From Setophaga petechia (Eukaryota; Chordata; Aves; Passeriformes; Parulidae), in NCBI GenBank assembly GCA_024362935.1, contig JANCRA010000007.1:8744503-8808502 (forward strand): DNA of 64,000 nucleotides. Reading direction: 5' to 3'. The translations under genes were made by a program, and so were the position numbers. This document shows, one piece after another, positions 14,191 to 24,660 of this stretch (positions are counted from its first letter, which is position 1; every line of letters starts with the position of its first letter). Below the pieces are notes generated by a model, which saw only the letters and a list, made by a program, of their open reading frames with translations, had not been told where the DNA came from and did no database searches.

Positions 14191-17100
14191 CACTGTCATT
14201 CTTATGTAGTCTCTTACTGTTTACAGAATATCTGTCACTGGTACAGTATCTAAAGGAACAAAATTATAGCTCATAAAGGTAATTTTGGGCACTCCTTAAA
14301 CCTCTCTAGCAAAATAGCAAAGGTTACAGTAAAACAGATAAGGAGAAAATCCAGGTATCTTATCTTAAAAGAGATTTGAGAGAGCATCATATAATCAAGC
14401 TATTGTTAGGGCTGGTGAGATGACTGGCACTCCTAGAAGAGAAGGTGACACTGAGTTTGCCAAGAATCAAACTGCTCTCTGTGTATCACATTTAACTGTG
14501 TGCAATCAGCATGTAGGAACCTTTGGTCACCACACCACCCAGGTGTATTGTCCTTTCTAAATATTTTTGAACAAGACCCAGAAGAATCATGTTTAGTTCA
14601 CTTCCAGCTGTGAGTCTTCCCTGTGGATGCATGTTAACAGGAATGCTGTTCTTTGAGCAAATGAAAACACATAAATATGATGCTCTTGCTCTGTTCTCCT
14701 AGAGGCTTTCTTTCTTCTTACATTTCTTAATATGTACAGCTCAGTTGGTCCATTATCCACCGTGTGGTGTGCTGATTATAAATAGATTAAAACTTTGGCA
14801 AATCTCAGGATTAAAAACTGTAATGATATCATAAAATGGAGGACACTGCCTATACAAACAAAAAAACTATAATTTCATCTTCATTAAACATTTTAGGGAT
14901 TGTAGAATTTAAAATGTTATTACATTACAAAATTAGCAAACCCACAAATTATCCACATCAATCAGTCTGGGATTAGCATTAATTTAAAGCAAGCTCCTTT
15001 GTATCAGTGTTTACATAAAGATAAGCCATTCAACTGTAAGTAAGTTTTCATCTTTATTACTGATTTCTACTGAGATTTCATTGAATTCCAGTTAACGTTT
15101 CTCCTTCTGTTAAACTTGAAGGCCATTAACAGAAATATGACTGTTGTCTTTTCTCTTGTGTAAATGAATGCATTCACAGATAAAGAAAGAATCCCAAACA
15201 CATGAGATAAAGTCCCCTACAGTGTCACCAGTAAAAGGCTATTTTTTGAGTTCTAGGATTATCAGTCAATCTTTCAGTTATAAAGTGCAACAAAAAAGTT
15301 AATCTGTCCTGATTTAGAAAAAATTTAATTACACAAAAGGAAACAATTTCCATAGCTGTACATCAAGCTGAAATAAGGAGTTTTATTTATGTTCCAGAAT
15401 CCTTCAAAATCCTACTGAATAATGGAAACAACAGGCACTTGGATTCCTTCAGCCTTTCAGCTTACATGAATACAAATTAAGTTGCAATGAAAAATAAGGA
15501 GGAAACTGTATCAGACTTAAATGAAATACATTATGCACTAATGTGTTTTAGCATTCAGACACTGAGAAGAAGTATCTTCTGTAAGAAGAAATGAAAGACA
15601 GCACACTTGGATTTTAGAAATGTGCCACATCATTTTAATGGCTGCCCAGAAAAGCTTCCCTGTGCTTGTGAAAGTGGTGTGGATGGGTGGATGGTTGCAA
15701 TGAGATTGCCAAAGACAGTGCAGAAAACAAAGACTGTATTTTAGAAGCAGCTTAACCAGGCTTCTTAAATTGTTTAACTAGTCTGCTTAAATAATTTAGA
15801 TCTAAGTCGGTCTAAATTATTTAGACTAATGTAGTTTTTGAAACATCATGCATGGTCAGCCCTTGGAAGAAAGAGCCCAGCAGCAGCAAGGTGTAAAGAT
15901 TCCTCAGGTGGGTTTCAATGGCAGAATTTACTGGACTGGTCCAGGCTACTTCTACTCCAGCACCACTGAAAAACAAGAACAGTTTAAACCTGTGTAAATT
16001 CACTGCTTTCCCCAGCATGAACACACAGTGTAATGCATCCTGAGCATCTCTGAACCTCAGCAGGGCTGGCCACAGAATAACACATCACAAAGTTTTAAAA
16101 ACACATCCTGGACTGATGTTTGAGTATTCTTTCAGCAATGTTCAGAAGAAGACTTTGACCAAAAAAAACTTTTCTGAAAGAAGGGTATGAAAGCTCACCA
16201 AACCCATAAATACAGCAACCCTGTCTTTGCAAGGTAGACATCTGAGACAATTATTTAAATAACAAAGCAGCCAAAACTGCAATGAACAGGTCTTCATTTA
16301 AATATTGCCCTATTAACTAAACATTACTTAGAAAGTGGTAGATAGGACTAAGGCCTGAAAAGATATCAAATCTTCAATTACTTGATTTGGATTCTTTTTC
16401 AAAGCTAAGAAAAACAAAGGCTTTAGTGTTAAATGTGACAAGGTAAATGTGTATTTCAGCAGAATGAGTTTGAGCTCACCTCTGTGTTTTCCCTTAAGTA
16501 AAACGGGAAGAAGATACATTGATGGGGAACCACTATAAAGTCCTCAAATTGCACCAAATGGAATTCTTTTATTCTTATACAATTATTTATTGCAGAATGC
16601 TATGAAGTTTCATTACTTATGGACATTATAAATGGAAATAATACATATATACACATATGACCACACTCATGGTAAGTATTTCTCTATGTGACATTAGCCC
16701 ATTGCTTTCCTTATTAACTCAGTGAACAAGTTCATAAACTTGAAATAATCATTTTAGTACATATTTTTAGGGTAGTACAAAAATGAAATTACCTCTAGAG
16801 TTTAAAATGTACAAGAAGTTGAAAAGTAAATAGGTAATTTTGGATGTTCAGAAGCTGAGTGACTCCTTAATGTCAAAAGAAAATGTGGAAAATATAAGGG
16901 ATATATTCCCTAATGAAAAAAAAATGTAGAGACTAGGATTCTGAAGACAGCTGAAAGTTCATTTTTGATGCCTGTTGATGGTGCATTTTACAGAATCATG
17001 AGACATTTTGAAATGAAGAATTACAACCTCTAACCATCCAACTGCATGCACTGTCATATATTTAATCAAAAGTGCACCTAGACCCCAAGAAGCATATGGT

Positions 17101-18655
17101 TTCTAATGTTAATATCTGTTTTCCTTTTCTTGAATGTTGGTGAGCTAGGGAGAATCCATGCTGCAGTACTTTGTAAAAGTAAAATGCCCACAATGAATAC
17201 ATTATTACTTATATATGGGGGAAAAACCAGTGGCACCTGGGTGCTTAGCCCTTTTTGAACTTGAAAGAATGCAAACCAAGAAAATACAGCTCATCTGTCA
17301 GACAGCATAAAATCTGAGTTCAAGCAGATTGTGTTTGAATGCAGTAACAGCAAGTGGATGCACAAAGTAAAAGTGAAATTATTTCAAACAGATTAGTTTG
17401 CAGCAGTCACAGCATATGGGCTAAGGAGCAAGGATTTTTTTATGGACATCATGGCAAAGATAATTTTTATGAAGTGATGCAGGAAGCAGACTGTCCTTGC
17501 TTTGAGGATAACTTTAACTCAAGCAGACTCACTCAGCTTCATTGTAATGAAGAGAATTAGGAATATCTAGTCCATTTTTTCTAGAGTGTAGGGCTCTGCT
17601 ACACGGTCAAATTTGAGAAATCCTTCTCTCCTTTTCTACTGGAGTGGAGTCCCTGGCATGTGAACTCTCGAGGCTGGGAGAATATTTGTGTGAATATCAC
17701 TGACTGCACATCCAGCTCCTCTCAGGGTCATTGGTGTCACCCACTGCTGTGTCTCTGGCTTTGGAGGCAGCACGCTGCCAGGTCAGTGAGCAGAGGGGAT
17801 AATAACAAGCTTTTAGTTCATCTCCCAGTATAATGTAATGTCCATTTAAATCAATTTCATAGAAAATCAATTCAAGGTGAAGACCTCAAGCTGAAAATAT
17901 CTGATAATAAACTGGTAGGAAAAGATAGTGCAGCTGATCATAGCTGGCCCTCAGTCTGCAGTGTGTCTATGGGAGGGTTAACACCAATTCTTGAGGCAAG
18001 CACTCAGAAGCTGGAGTTTTGTATGTAATGCTTCATTTTTCAAAACTCTGAGCTCTTCAAGTCTGGATCTTAATCTTTAGCCTATATAAGCATATGGAAA
18101 TCTGTTAGATGCCTAAACAGATACTGGAGGTTCTCAAATCTGTCCTAAAATATCTCTAGGTTGCTTTCTTCTTTTACATGTGTAGTTTTCTTTCAGAGCT
18201 CTGTTTCATAATTATTTCCAGATTATAAAAGCGTGAGCTGGAGTTAAAAAAAATGTGGTTATACCACCACTTCCAGGTCAGCACACACAGCATATGTGCC
18301 TCCTTTGTGCTGGTTACAAGTGTTCCTGCTTCTCTGATCTTTATTCTTGATCTTGCCCACTGTGCCCCAGAGATGCACCAGGGGAGCTCCACAATTGCTT
18401 TGTGAGAGAGAACTTCAAGTATTGACGTGGAAGAAATACCCACCAGTGCCTGCAGAAAGGCAGTGGGTAATATAACTCTCGCAGTGAGGCTCTAATGGAA
18501 TTTCTTTAATTTTGGGGGAAGGAAACAAAGAAGAAAGTTATCAGGAAGAAATTTAATGGGGAATGGGGAAGTTTTGATGAACAAAGAAGGGGAAAATCAA
18601 ATCTATGCTAATGCAGTTGATGCTCAGAAGCTGAGAATGACTGGCAAGAAAGGAT
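14191..18655. other. Intergenic DNA with one strong hairpin, no gene recognised
   Basis: The sequence is AT-rich with only short frames. A minus-strand frame at 15821-16024 follows a plausible polypyrimidine-AG but matches no family I know. A perfect 13-bp inverted repeat lies at 15788-15823 and is listed separately. Nothing else is supportable. Confidence 0.55.
15779..15828. repeat. Inverted repeat / hairpin
   Basis: TAAATAATTTAGA (15788-15800) and TCTAAATTATTTA (15811-15823) are exact reverse complements around a 10-base loop. Outside a four-base bulge (TGCT, 15784-15787), TAGTC (15779-15783) pairs with GACTA (15824-15828), so 18 pairs form in all. No flanking terminal repeats or host duplication are visible. 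It could be a small palindromic relic or a structured site. Confidence 0.75.
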
Positions 18656-18790
18656 GATTGTATGGTTAAAGCACCCATGCCTGACTGAGGAAATCTGAGT
18701 TCATTTCCTGGCTTTGCTATCTCTTCAGCTTTGAGCAAGAGATTTAATCTCTCTGTTTGCCTTTTTTTTTTTTTTTTTGCCTTCCTTTAC
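18656..18790 (+). mobile_element. Ancient MIR-like tRNA-derived SINE remnant
   Basis: Blocks appear in the order of the MIR/CORE-SINE consensus. GGTTAAAGCAC comes first, then GAGTTCATTTCCTGGCTTTGC (in place of GGTTCGAATCCCGGCTCTGC). TTGAGCAAGAGATTTAATCT follows (in place of TTGGGCAAGTTACTTAACCT), and then CTCTGTTTGCC. A run of 17 T (18762-18778) sits where the consensus continues into CTCAGTTTCC. The match is degraded but collinear. MIR copies predate the mammal-bird split and survive sparsely in birds. A repeat-library search would settle it. Confidence 0.6.
18762..18778. repeat. Poly(T) run of 17
   Basis: An uninterrupted homopolymer of 17 T lies inside the 3' half of the MIR-like remnant. 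It is probably slippage-prone, so its length should not be trusted in an assembly. Confidence 0.9.
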
Positions 18791-19569
18791 CACAGTAGAG
18801 TCATTTTACTTCAGATTGTTCTAAAAATAAATGCATTAATGTGGCCAGTACATTTAAGTTTAAGCAGAAAAAAAACCATATAAAAGCTTCAGTTCTCGTT
18901 CCTTCTTTTCTTTTTCTAAAAAGGCCTTTCTGCTGCCTATGGGCAAATGTACTAAAGTCTTCATGCCCTGTGTCTAGAAAGATGAGGAGGTATTGCAGCG
19001 CCTGGGCTGACATCTGGGCACGCCCAGCTTCTTGTCAAGAGGTGAAGAAGGCTTATCAATTACAGGGTGTTGGTTTTATTTCTACACAAACATAGCCTGA
19101 GGTGACTGCACAGCTTCCTCCCTCTGGGAGGCCTGGCAAAGCAGGCAGGCAAAAGCTTAGAAAAATCGGCTATCGAAACTTTTGAGAGAAAAGAAACTTA
19201 GAACACCCAATGCTGAAGCACGGCAGTATGAGATGGTGAAACGCTGTGGCAATGAAGGACCCAAAACATGGGAGATGCAGAAACTCAATCCCCCAGGCAG
19301 AACATTGAGGTGTAAATAATGACTCAGTGATTCACCTCACTGGCAAGGAACTTCCCGAACCTTCAGTGCCTTCTAATTCCTAGCACAGGTGGAAAATTTG
19401 AGGAAATTAAACTCTCAATTAGCACTGTGAGCACTGGCATGGAGAATTCCTGGTCTCCCCTGGATGACTGCGAGTCCTTCAGGATTTTTGCACAGCTGGG
19501 TCACCACCTTTCACCTTTGAGTGCCTCTGCTATAGTGTGGGCAGCAGGACCGAGGCAGGGACCATCCCC
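18791..19569. other. Intergenic DNA, nothing recognised
   Basis: Mixed-composition DNA between the MIR-like remnant and the promoter-proximal CR1 copy. The short frames at 18801-19095 on both strands lie antisense to each other and have no recognisable content. Confidence 0.5.
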
Positions 19570-20105
19570 ATCCCTGTACTGGGCACTGCTGGGGCTGCAC
19601 CTCGAGTGCTGTCCTCAGCTCTGGGTCCTCGCTTTACAAAGGACATTGAGGGGCTGCAGTGTGTCCAGAGAGGGGCAACAAGGTTTTTGAAAGGTTTATA
19701 AAATATGTCTAGTGAGGAACAGCTGGGGGAGCTGGGGTTGTTTATTCTAGTGGAGGCTAGTGTGGGGAACATCATCACTCTCTGCAGCTCGCTGAAAGCA
19801 GTTCGTACTGAGGTGGGGCCGGCCCCTTCTGCCGTGCCTGCAGAGAGAGGGCGGGAGGAAATGGCCTTAAACAGGCAATTTAAGAAGGCCTTATTAAATA
19901 GGCCATCTAATTCAGATTAGATCCTAGAAGAAAATTTTGTCACTGTTTGGATGGTTGGCCACTTGAGTAAGTTGTGCAGTGGTGGTATGGGTTCGTCATC
20001 GGGATCTGGTGCTGGGTGATGGCTCAGTGTGCGGCAGACGGCCGCACTGGCTGATGTTACAGGTCTCTTCCAACCCTGACGGTGCCATGATTCCATCCTT
20101 CCATG
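19570..20105 (+). mobile_element. CR1 LINE fragment including 3' end
   Basis: The element is collinear with the CR1 ORF2 end and 3' UTR. Recognisable blocks are GGGCTGCACCTCGAGTGCTG, CTCAGCTCTGGGTCCTC, GACATTGAGGGGCTGCAG, GTGTCCAGAGAGGGGCAACA and GGAACAGCTGGGGGAGCTGG. Further on come GGTTGTTTATTCTAGTGGAG, GAGGAAATGGCC, a TCAGATTAGAT block, and finally GTCTCTTCCAACCCTGACGG with a degraded ATGATTCCAT tail near 20087. The reverse-transcriptase frame is broken and no full protein survives. The element ends about 90 bp before the CpG island and 250 bp before the CRE, so it forms the upstream edge of the CCSER2 promoter. Confidence 0.9.
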
Positions 20106-20355
20106 CCGCAGGGCCATTCCCGCAATGCTTTTAACAACTCCCATTTGCCCTTGGTTCTGCCAGCCTGCTCGACCATTGCTGAGGCAGCTGGCAGAAGCAG
20201 CCCGCGGGCCTTGCTCGCCCAGCGTCACACGGCCGAGCTGCGGCGGCCGCGCCGGGGCATCACTGAGGGGGCGATGGGAGCGATGAGGGAGACGGGGATA
20301 TAGGGCGATGCCTCCCCGCGCCGCCGCCGCCATGGGCAGGGCGGGGCGGCCGCGC

Positions 20356-20363
20356 TGACGTCA
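20356..20363. promoter_or_regulatory. Consensus CRE palindrome in main promoter
   Basis: TGACGTCA is the full palindromic CREB/ATF site. It is flanked by GC boxes and lies about 140 bp upstream of the exon 1 donor. Cyclic-AMP-responsive or ATF-driven transcription is an inference. The same octamer recurs in the internal island at 49494. Confidence 0.8.
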
Positions 20364-20419
20364 GGGCGGGTGGCGGGGCGCGGGGCGGCTGCGTGTTCCC
20401 GCCCTCCGCCCCTCCCTGC

Positions 20420-20499
20420 GCGGGCCGGGCCGGCCGGCGGGACCCGAGGGCGCGGAGCGGGCCTGCCCCGGGAGGCGACACGGCCCGCGCCGTCCGGCG
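20420..20499 (+). other. CCSER2: CCSER2 exon 1 (5' UTR), start uncertain
   Basis: Only the 3' end is supported: GGCG|GTGAGT gives a consensus donor at 20500-20501 inside the CpG island. The next usable acceptor that leads into coding sequence is at 32096, so this exon is non-coding and joins the UTR at 32097. The 5' limit given is a guess; initiation anywhere between about 20330 and 20450 would fit. If transcription starts upstream of 20332, an eight-codon upstream ORF (ATG at 20332, stop in the CRE region) would be included. Confidence 0.65.
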
Positions 20500-21556
20500 G
20501 TGAGTGCGGGGCGGCCTCCCCCGCGCCCTCATCGGGGGCTCTGTGCCCGCGGGGAGCGGCCGGCGTCCTCCGCCCAGCGCCGCCGCCCTGCGCCGGGGCG
20601 GGGGGTCGCGGCTCGGCCGGGGATGCTGCGGCAGCGGGGGCCGCGCGGGCCGCGGGAGGCCGGGGCCGGGCGGGCGGGGCGGCCTCAGCGCTCAGCTCCG
20701 GGCCCGCTGAATGTCACGGGCGAGCCGCCCGCCGTGCCCGGGCTCGGGGGCAGCCCGGCACGGCGGGCCCGGCGCCGGGAGCGCCACGGTGCCGGCTCTG
20801 CGGTGCTTGGCTTGTGCTGGGATCCGGTGTGCGGGCAGACGCACCTGCGGGTGCCTTGGGAGCAGCTGCTGCGAGCTCCGGCCGCAGAGGGCTTGTAGCG
20901 TGAGCTTTCGTATCTCGAGGGTTTTAATCTCCGAAAAGGGGAAGCATCAAAAGCACCCAGTGTGTGTTCAAAGATAACAGTTAAAAAAAAATAGTGACAG
21001 TGGAAAAGGATTATAATGGTGGCATTTCTGCTTTAGCAGTGATCTGTTGAGATTTATACTAAAGGGATGTTCTGTACGTTGTGATTTCACTTTAATGACA
21101 CTGAGACTTTGCTTTCGTCACCCAGAGCCTGCTGTTCACTTCGTGTTCTGTCAAATGTACTTTGGCACACAATGAAACGTAGGCAACCTCAGCATTTAAC
21201 TTTGAGCTGGAGGAGGTCGAGCTGTTTATCTTCAGTTTAAGAAAGCAAAACTGCATGGGAACTTTATGCTGTAGCAGAGCGTTAGTGTCCAGGCCAGACA
21301 TCAAATTAAGGTAAGGATTGTCGATCTGGTATGCTGTGTAAAGATGTAAGGCACTTTTCAGGGGAGCTGGTGCATCTTGCAGGGTTAGAGCTTCATGTCT
21401 ACAGCAGGTTTGATCTTGGTGTCTGTGGGCTTTGAGCCTTGGTTTGGTGCAGAATAGAATTTTTTGTACGAAGGTGTTAAAAGTGAAATGAAGTTGAATC
21501 TAAGTTCTTGTTTTGTTACATTTTTGTAATTGAGAGCCACTTCAGATATGTACTGC

Positions 21557-21666
21557 GACTTTAGTAAATTTCTCTCTTCCAGAGAAATATACAAAACTCT
21601 TGGGTTACTGAGACTTCAGTAAATTTCTCCCTTCCGGAGAAATATACAAAACTCTTGGGTTAGCCT
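21557..21666. repeat. Tandem duplication of a 55-bp hairpin unit
   Basis: Unit 1 (21557-21611) and unit 2 (21612-21666) share GACTTYAGTAAATTTCTC and then AATATACAAAACTCTTGGGT. Each contains a perfect 8-bp stem around a CTTCC loop: ATTTCTCT/AGAGAAAT in unit 1 and ATTTCTCC/GGAGAAAT in unit 2. The loop-proximal T-A pair has become C-G by paired changes. Each unit also holds TTCNNNNGAA, which resembles a STAT6-type site. Confidence 0.85.
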
Positions 21667-24499
21667 GAGGCAGTAAATATTTACATTGTTTGCTGATAAT
21701 GAATGAAATTGACAAGGCCTTTTATCGTGTTTGTAATGATCACATGCCTCTAAATTCTATGGGCCCATTTTGAATTACATGCCTCCGAGCTGAAGAGGTG
21801 ATGGCCTAACAAATGGGACATGAGTAACCTGAATGTCAACCAAGGATCTATGTCAATATACAACTTCCAGTAGAAAAGTTGTTTTTGAAGTTCAGGTTTA
21901 ATTTCTGCTCATGGATAGTATTTTTCATTTTAAAAGTATCAATGTTTGGGTTCCAAAAACTGCCCAGTATTGTCTTTTAACTGCAGAGCTGTTAAAAGGG
22001 TAGAAATAGCCTCAATTAACATAACGATCTCTTTTAATGTATTGTTATACTAATGAGTAATCCTGTTTAATGGAACTGTTCATGTAGAAGCTCATTGGAG
22101 TAAAATCCATTACTTTTGGACCTGGTCATCCTTTAAGAGGGATTGGTTATTTGGAATAAACCAGTTAGTAGGAAATGTTGGCACGGGCTCTTTAGATAAA
22201 AAGCTATCATGCCATCACTCTTGAGATGAACATTGCTTGCCTGGAATCCTTAGAAAGTGTGGATCTCTCAAAATGGAGTGGAGATGAAGGAATATAAGGT
22301 TACAGAAACTAATATGATAAAATATATCTGCAGTGGTTGTGGTGTTCTCTTTCAGCCACTATTCGCTGTAAACAGCAGCACCATCTTCTTAATTAGAAGC
22401 TTTCAGGCAGGGTTAAGTCCCGTGCCAACAGGGATGCTAAGGAGATCAAAATACTAATGGTGCTTTTGATAATCAGGTTGAAAATCCTGTATTGTGTTTC
22501 AATTGGAACCATAAAAACAGATTATGTCAATCTCTGGATACCTGCACACATGTATATTACAGTAAAATCCCAAGAGCATTAAATAGTTATCCCAAAGGTG
22601 AAGTTTGGCTGGTCAGGAAAGGTCTCTGCTTTTCTTCACAGCTCTTGGACACACACCACAGCTCACTCTTGAACTGCTACCAAGTGGGTGCATTTTGGAA
22701 GATATTCTGAGAATGTTGTTTCCTCTTTAATCAAAAGTAGCTGGATTTGCAGAGTTCTGGGCTTTGCTCAGTAGTCATTCTCCGTTCTGAAAGGAGAATT
22801 TAGCTGCAGCAGTTCTGCTGACAGTATCCTATAGGAATTGAAGAAAGTCTCCTCAGGGTGGTGGTTTTGCTTATCCCTGGTCACATGGGGAGCTGGTGTC
22901 GCAAGTTCTTGCTAAATTGCCTGATTCACTGCAGATTGTTGGGTTTTTCATGAGCTCTTAGTCTGTGCTGAGCTGAGGTCCTGCTCTGCAGAGTGCATTT
23001 TAATGGCCTTTATTGAAGAGGTACTGGCAGTGCTGGCAATGTCCTCGCTGCAAGCAGGCTTGGCTTCTTAGCCAGAGGAAATGGCTGATAAGGATTTACT
23101 TTGATGAGGTGGCTGAACAACTTATGGATCAAGAATAACCCTTAAATTGTACATAATTTCTGCAATTACTCCCTGAAGACTAAGAAATTCTGTGCTTTTA
23201 GGCTAATCAGCCCAGATGGCTTGTGACACACACAGCACAAGGGAAGCATCCAGGGAGAACTGAATGTCCCAGCTCTTCTTGACTCAATAATATGCCTACT
23301 TTAAGCTGGAGATTCAAAAATCTCTTCTAGATGGATGCAGAGTTTATCACTACAGTGTGGAGTTAGATGGTAATTCAGTTCACACTCTTTTTGTAAATTG
23401 TTTTAAAAATTGGCTTTATTAAATGCTATTTTATTTCTGATCTTACACGTTAAAATTATTACATAGTCATGTGGATATATATTTTTGGTGGTTGAGGTTT
23501 GCTGTGGCTTTTGAGTACCCTTCATCTCAGAAGGCAATCTTGCATAGGTAGAAACTTGGCAAGGCCCAGGCTGCTGCTGTCAGCAGGAGACTTGAGGGGA
23601 GGAGCACAATCTGTCATCCTGCATGGCCTTATCCATCAGTAAACAGTTAAAAACAGAAAAAAAAAAATCTCTGTGTAAATCTTTTAATCATGGAAGCTTT
23701 CTGAAATGGTAATTTGGATATGTATAGCTTTACTATGACTCCATTGAGATCCTGATTAAGCAAAACAAACAATATGTGTTGCCTTCCTGTAAATTTGAAT
23801 AAAACAAACATAGATGACTAACTCTGAGAGGGATTCTGTGACAAACTGTCACTCGTAACTGAACTTACATCTCAGTTTCTCAGATAATCTGTTTTGTTTT
23901 TTTTTTTCTCCTTCAGTTTCCAACCTCTGGGGACATAACAAATATCTGTGTCTTCCACGCTGTAGGAAACTGACCTTGAGAAGTACATTCCAGTATAGCT
24001 GTTGGTGTATCAGAAAGCTGGAAGGAAAACACAAAACACACATTAAAATCCTGGAGGCTCCCAGTCTGTTGTCAAAAACATCTTGGTATTTGTTATGCTG
24101 TGGGAAACTTGCAAAGTTGTTTGGTACTCAAACATTTTCAGGGAGTCTGGTTTTGAGACTGGAAACTGATTTATATCAGTGGAATTGTAGACAGAAGCTG
24201 TATTGAGTCCAGCACTAATGAAATGAAGCTCAATAGCAAGAAAATGATTCTTTGAAGATGTGTTTTACAAATTAGCAAGTTTCATCTGAAAGCTGTAATA
24301 CACAGGTGTGTGGTTGCAGTATTTTTGATCAAGGGTGAATGTTAAGAAATGAAATTTCAAATAATACAGTATCTTCAGGAAAACACATAAATGTGAAACA
24401 AACTGGTGTGTTTGGTAGCAAGGAGAGTAGGTATGATACATTGCCTCTTCTGGCCATGTAGGGGGTTTAGAAGCAGTTTAAGTAATTTTCCTTGGGAAT

Positions 24500-24660
24500 C
24501 TGTGCAAGACAATGAAATAACCTTGAAGGAATTGTTGTTGGGGCTCTGGAACTCCTTGCTTAAGGCAGTCAAGGATGCAGAAAGTTTGGGGGCTCAAGGA
24601 CAGGTTACATGAAATAGTGAACAAGAGATCTGTGGAGGGTTCCTGAACAAACTGCATCAA
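24500..24660 (+). mobile_element. Degraded CR1-like LINE relic
   Basis: CTGGAACTCCTTGCTTAAGG, TCAAGGATGCAGAAAGTTTG and GGCTCAAGGACAGGTTACAT are followed by GTGGAGGGTTCCTGA. They follow the order of an older CR1 3' region (TGGAACTCCTTGCC, GATGCTAAAAGTTT, GGTTCAAAAAGGGATTGGAC, GAGGGCTATTA). Divergence is high and both ends are unclear. It is older than the two CR1 copies upstream. Confidence 0.5.

Larger units (their letters stand above)
20195..20885 (+). promoter_or_regulatory. CCSER2: CpG-island promoter of CCSER2
   Basis: Base composition changes abruptly to dense CpG, unlike the AT-rich flanks. The island contains a perfect CRE (20356-20363), several GC boxes (GGGCGG and GGGGCGG at about 20338-20390), CCGCCCCTCCC at about 20407-20417, and the donor of the first exon (20500). 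No convincing TATA box sits near 20364-20470, so dispersed initiation typical of housekeeping CpG promoters is expected. The GC-rich pseudo-frames over 20260-20977 are composition artefacts; the longest lacks an ATG start. The exact start site cannot be set from sequence alone. Confidence 0.85.

Noticed and set aside
15821..16024. Minus-strand frame following a good polypyrimidine-AG, resembling an exon
   Set aside because: Only about 45 codons follow the acceptor-like site. No partner exon, no usable donor in a matching phase and no family resemblance could be found. It does not match the neighbouring RGR or LRIT genes as I know them.
20260..20977. Long overlapping frames (up to 177 codons) on both strands in the CpG island
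   Set aside because: Stop codons are scarce in GC-rich sequence. The longest frame starts at GTG rather than ATG, the translations are Ala/Gly/Arg/Pro filler, and the exon 1 donor cuts through them.
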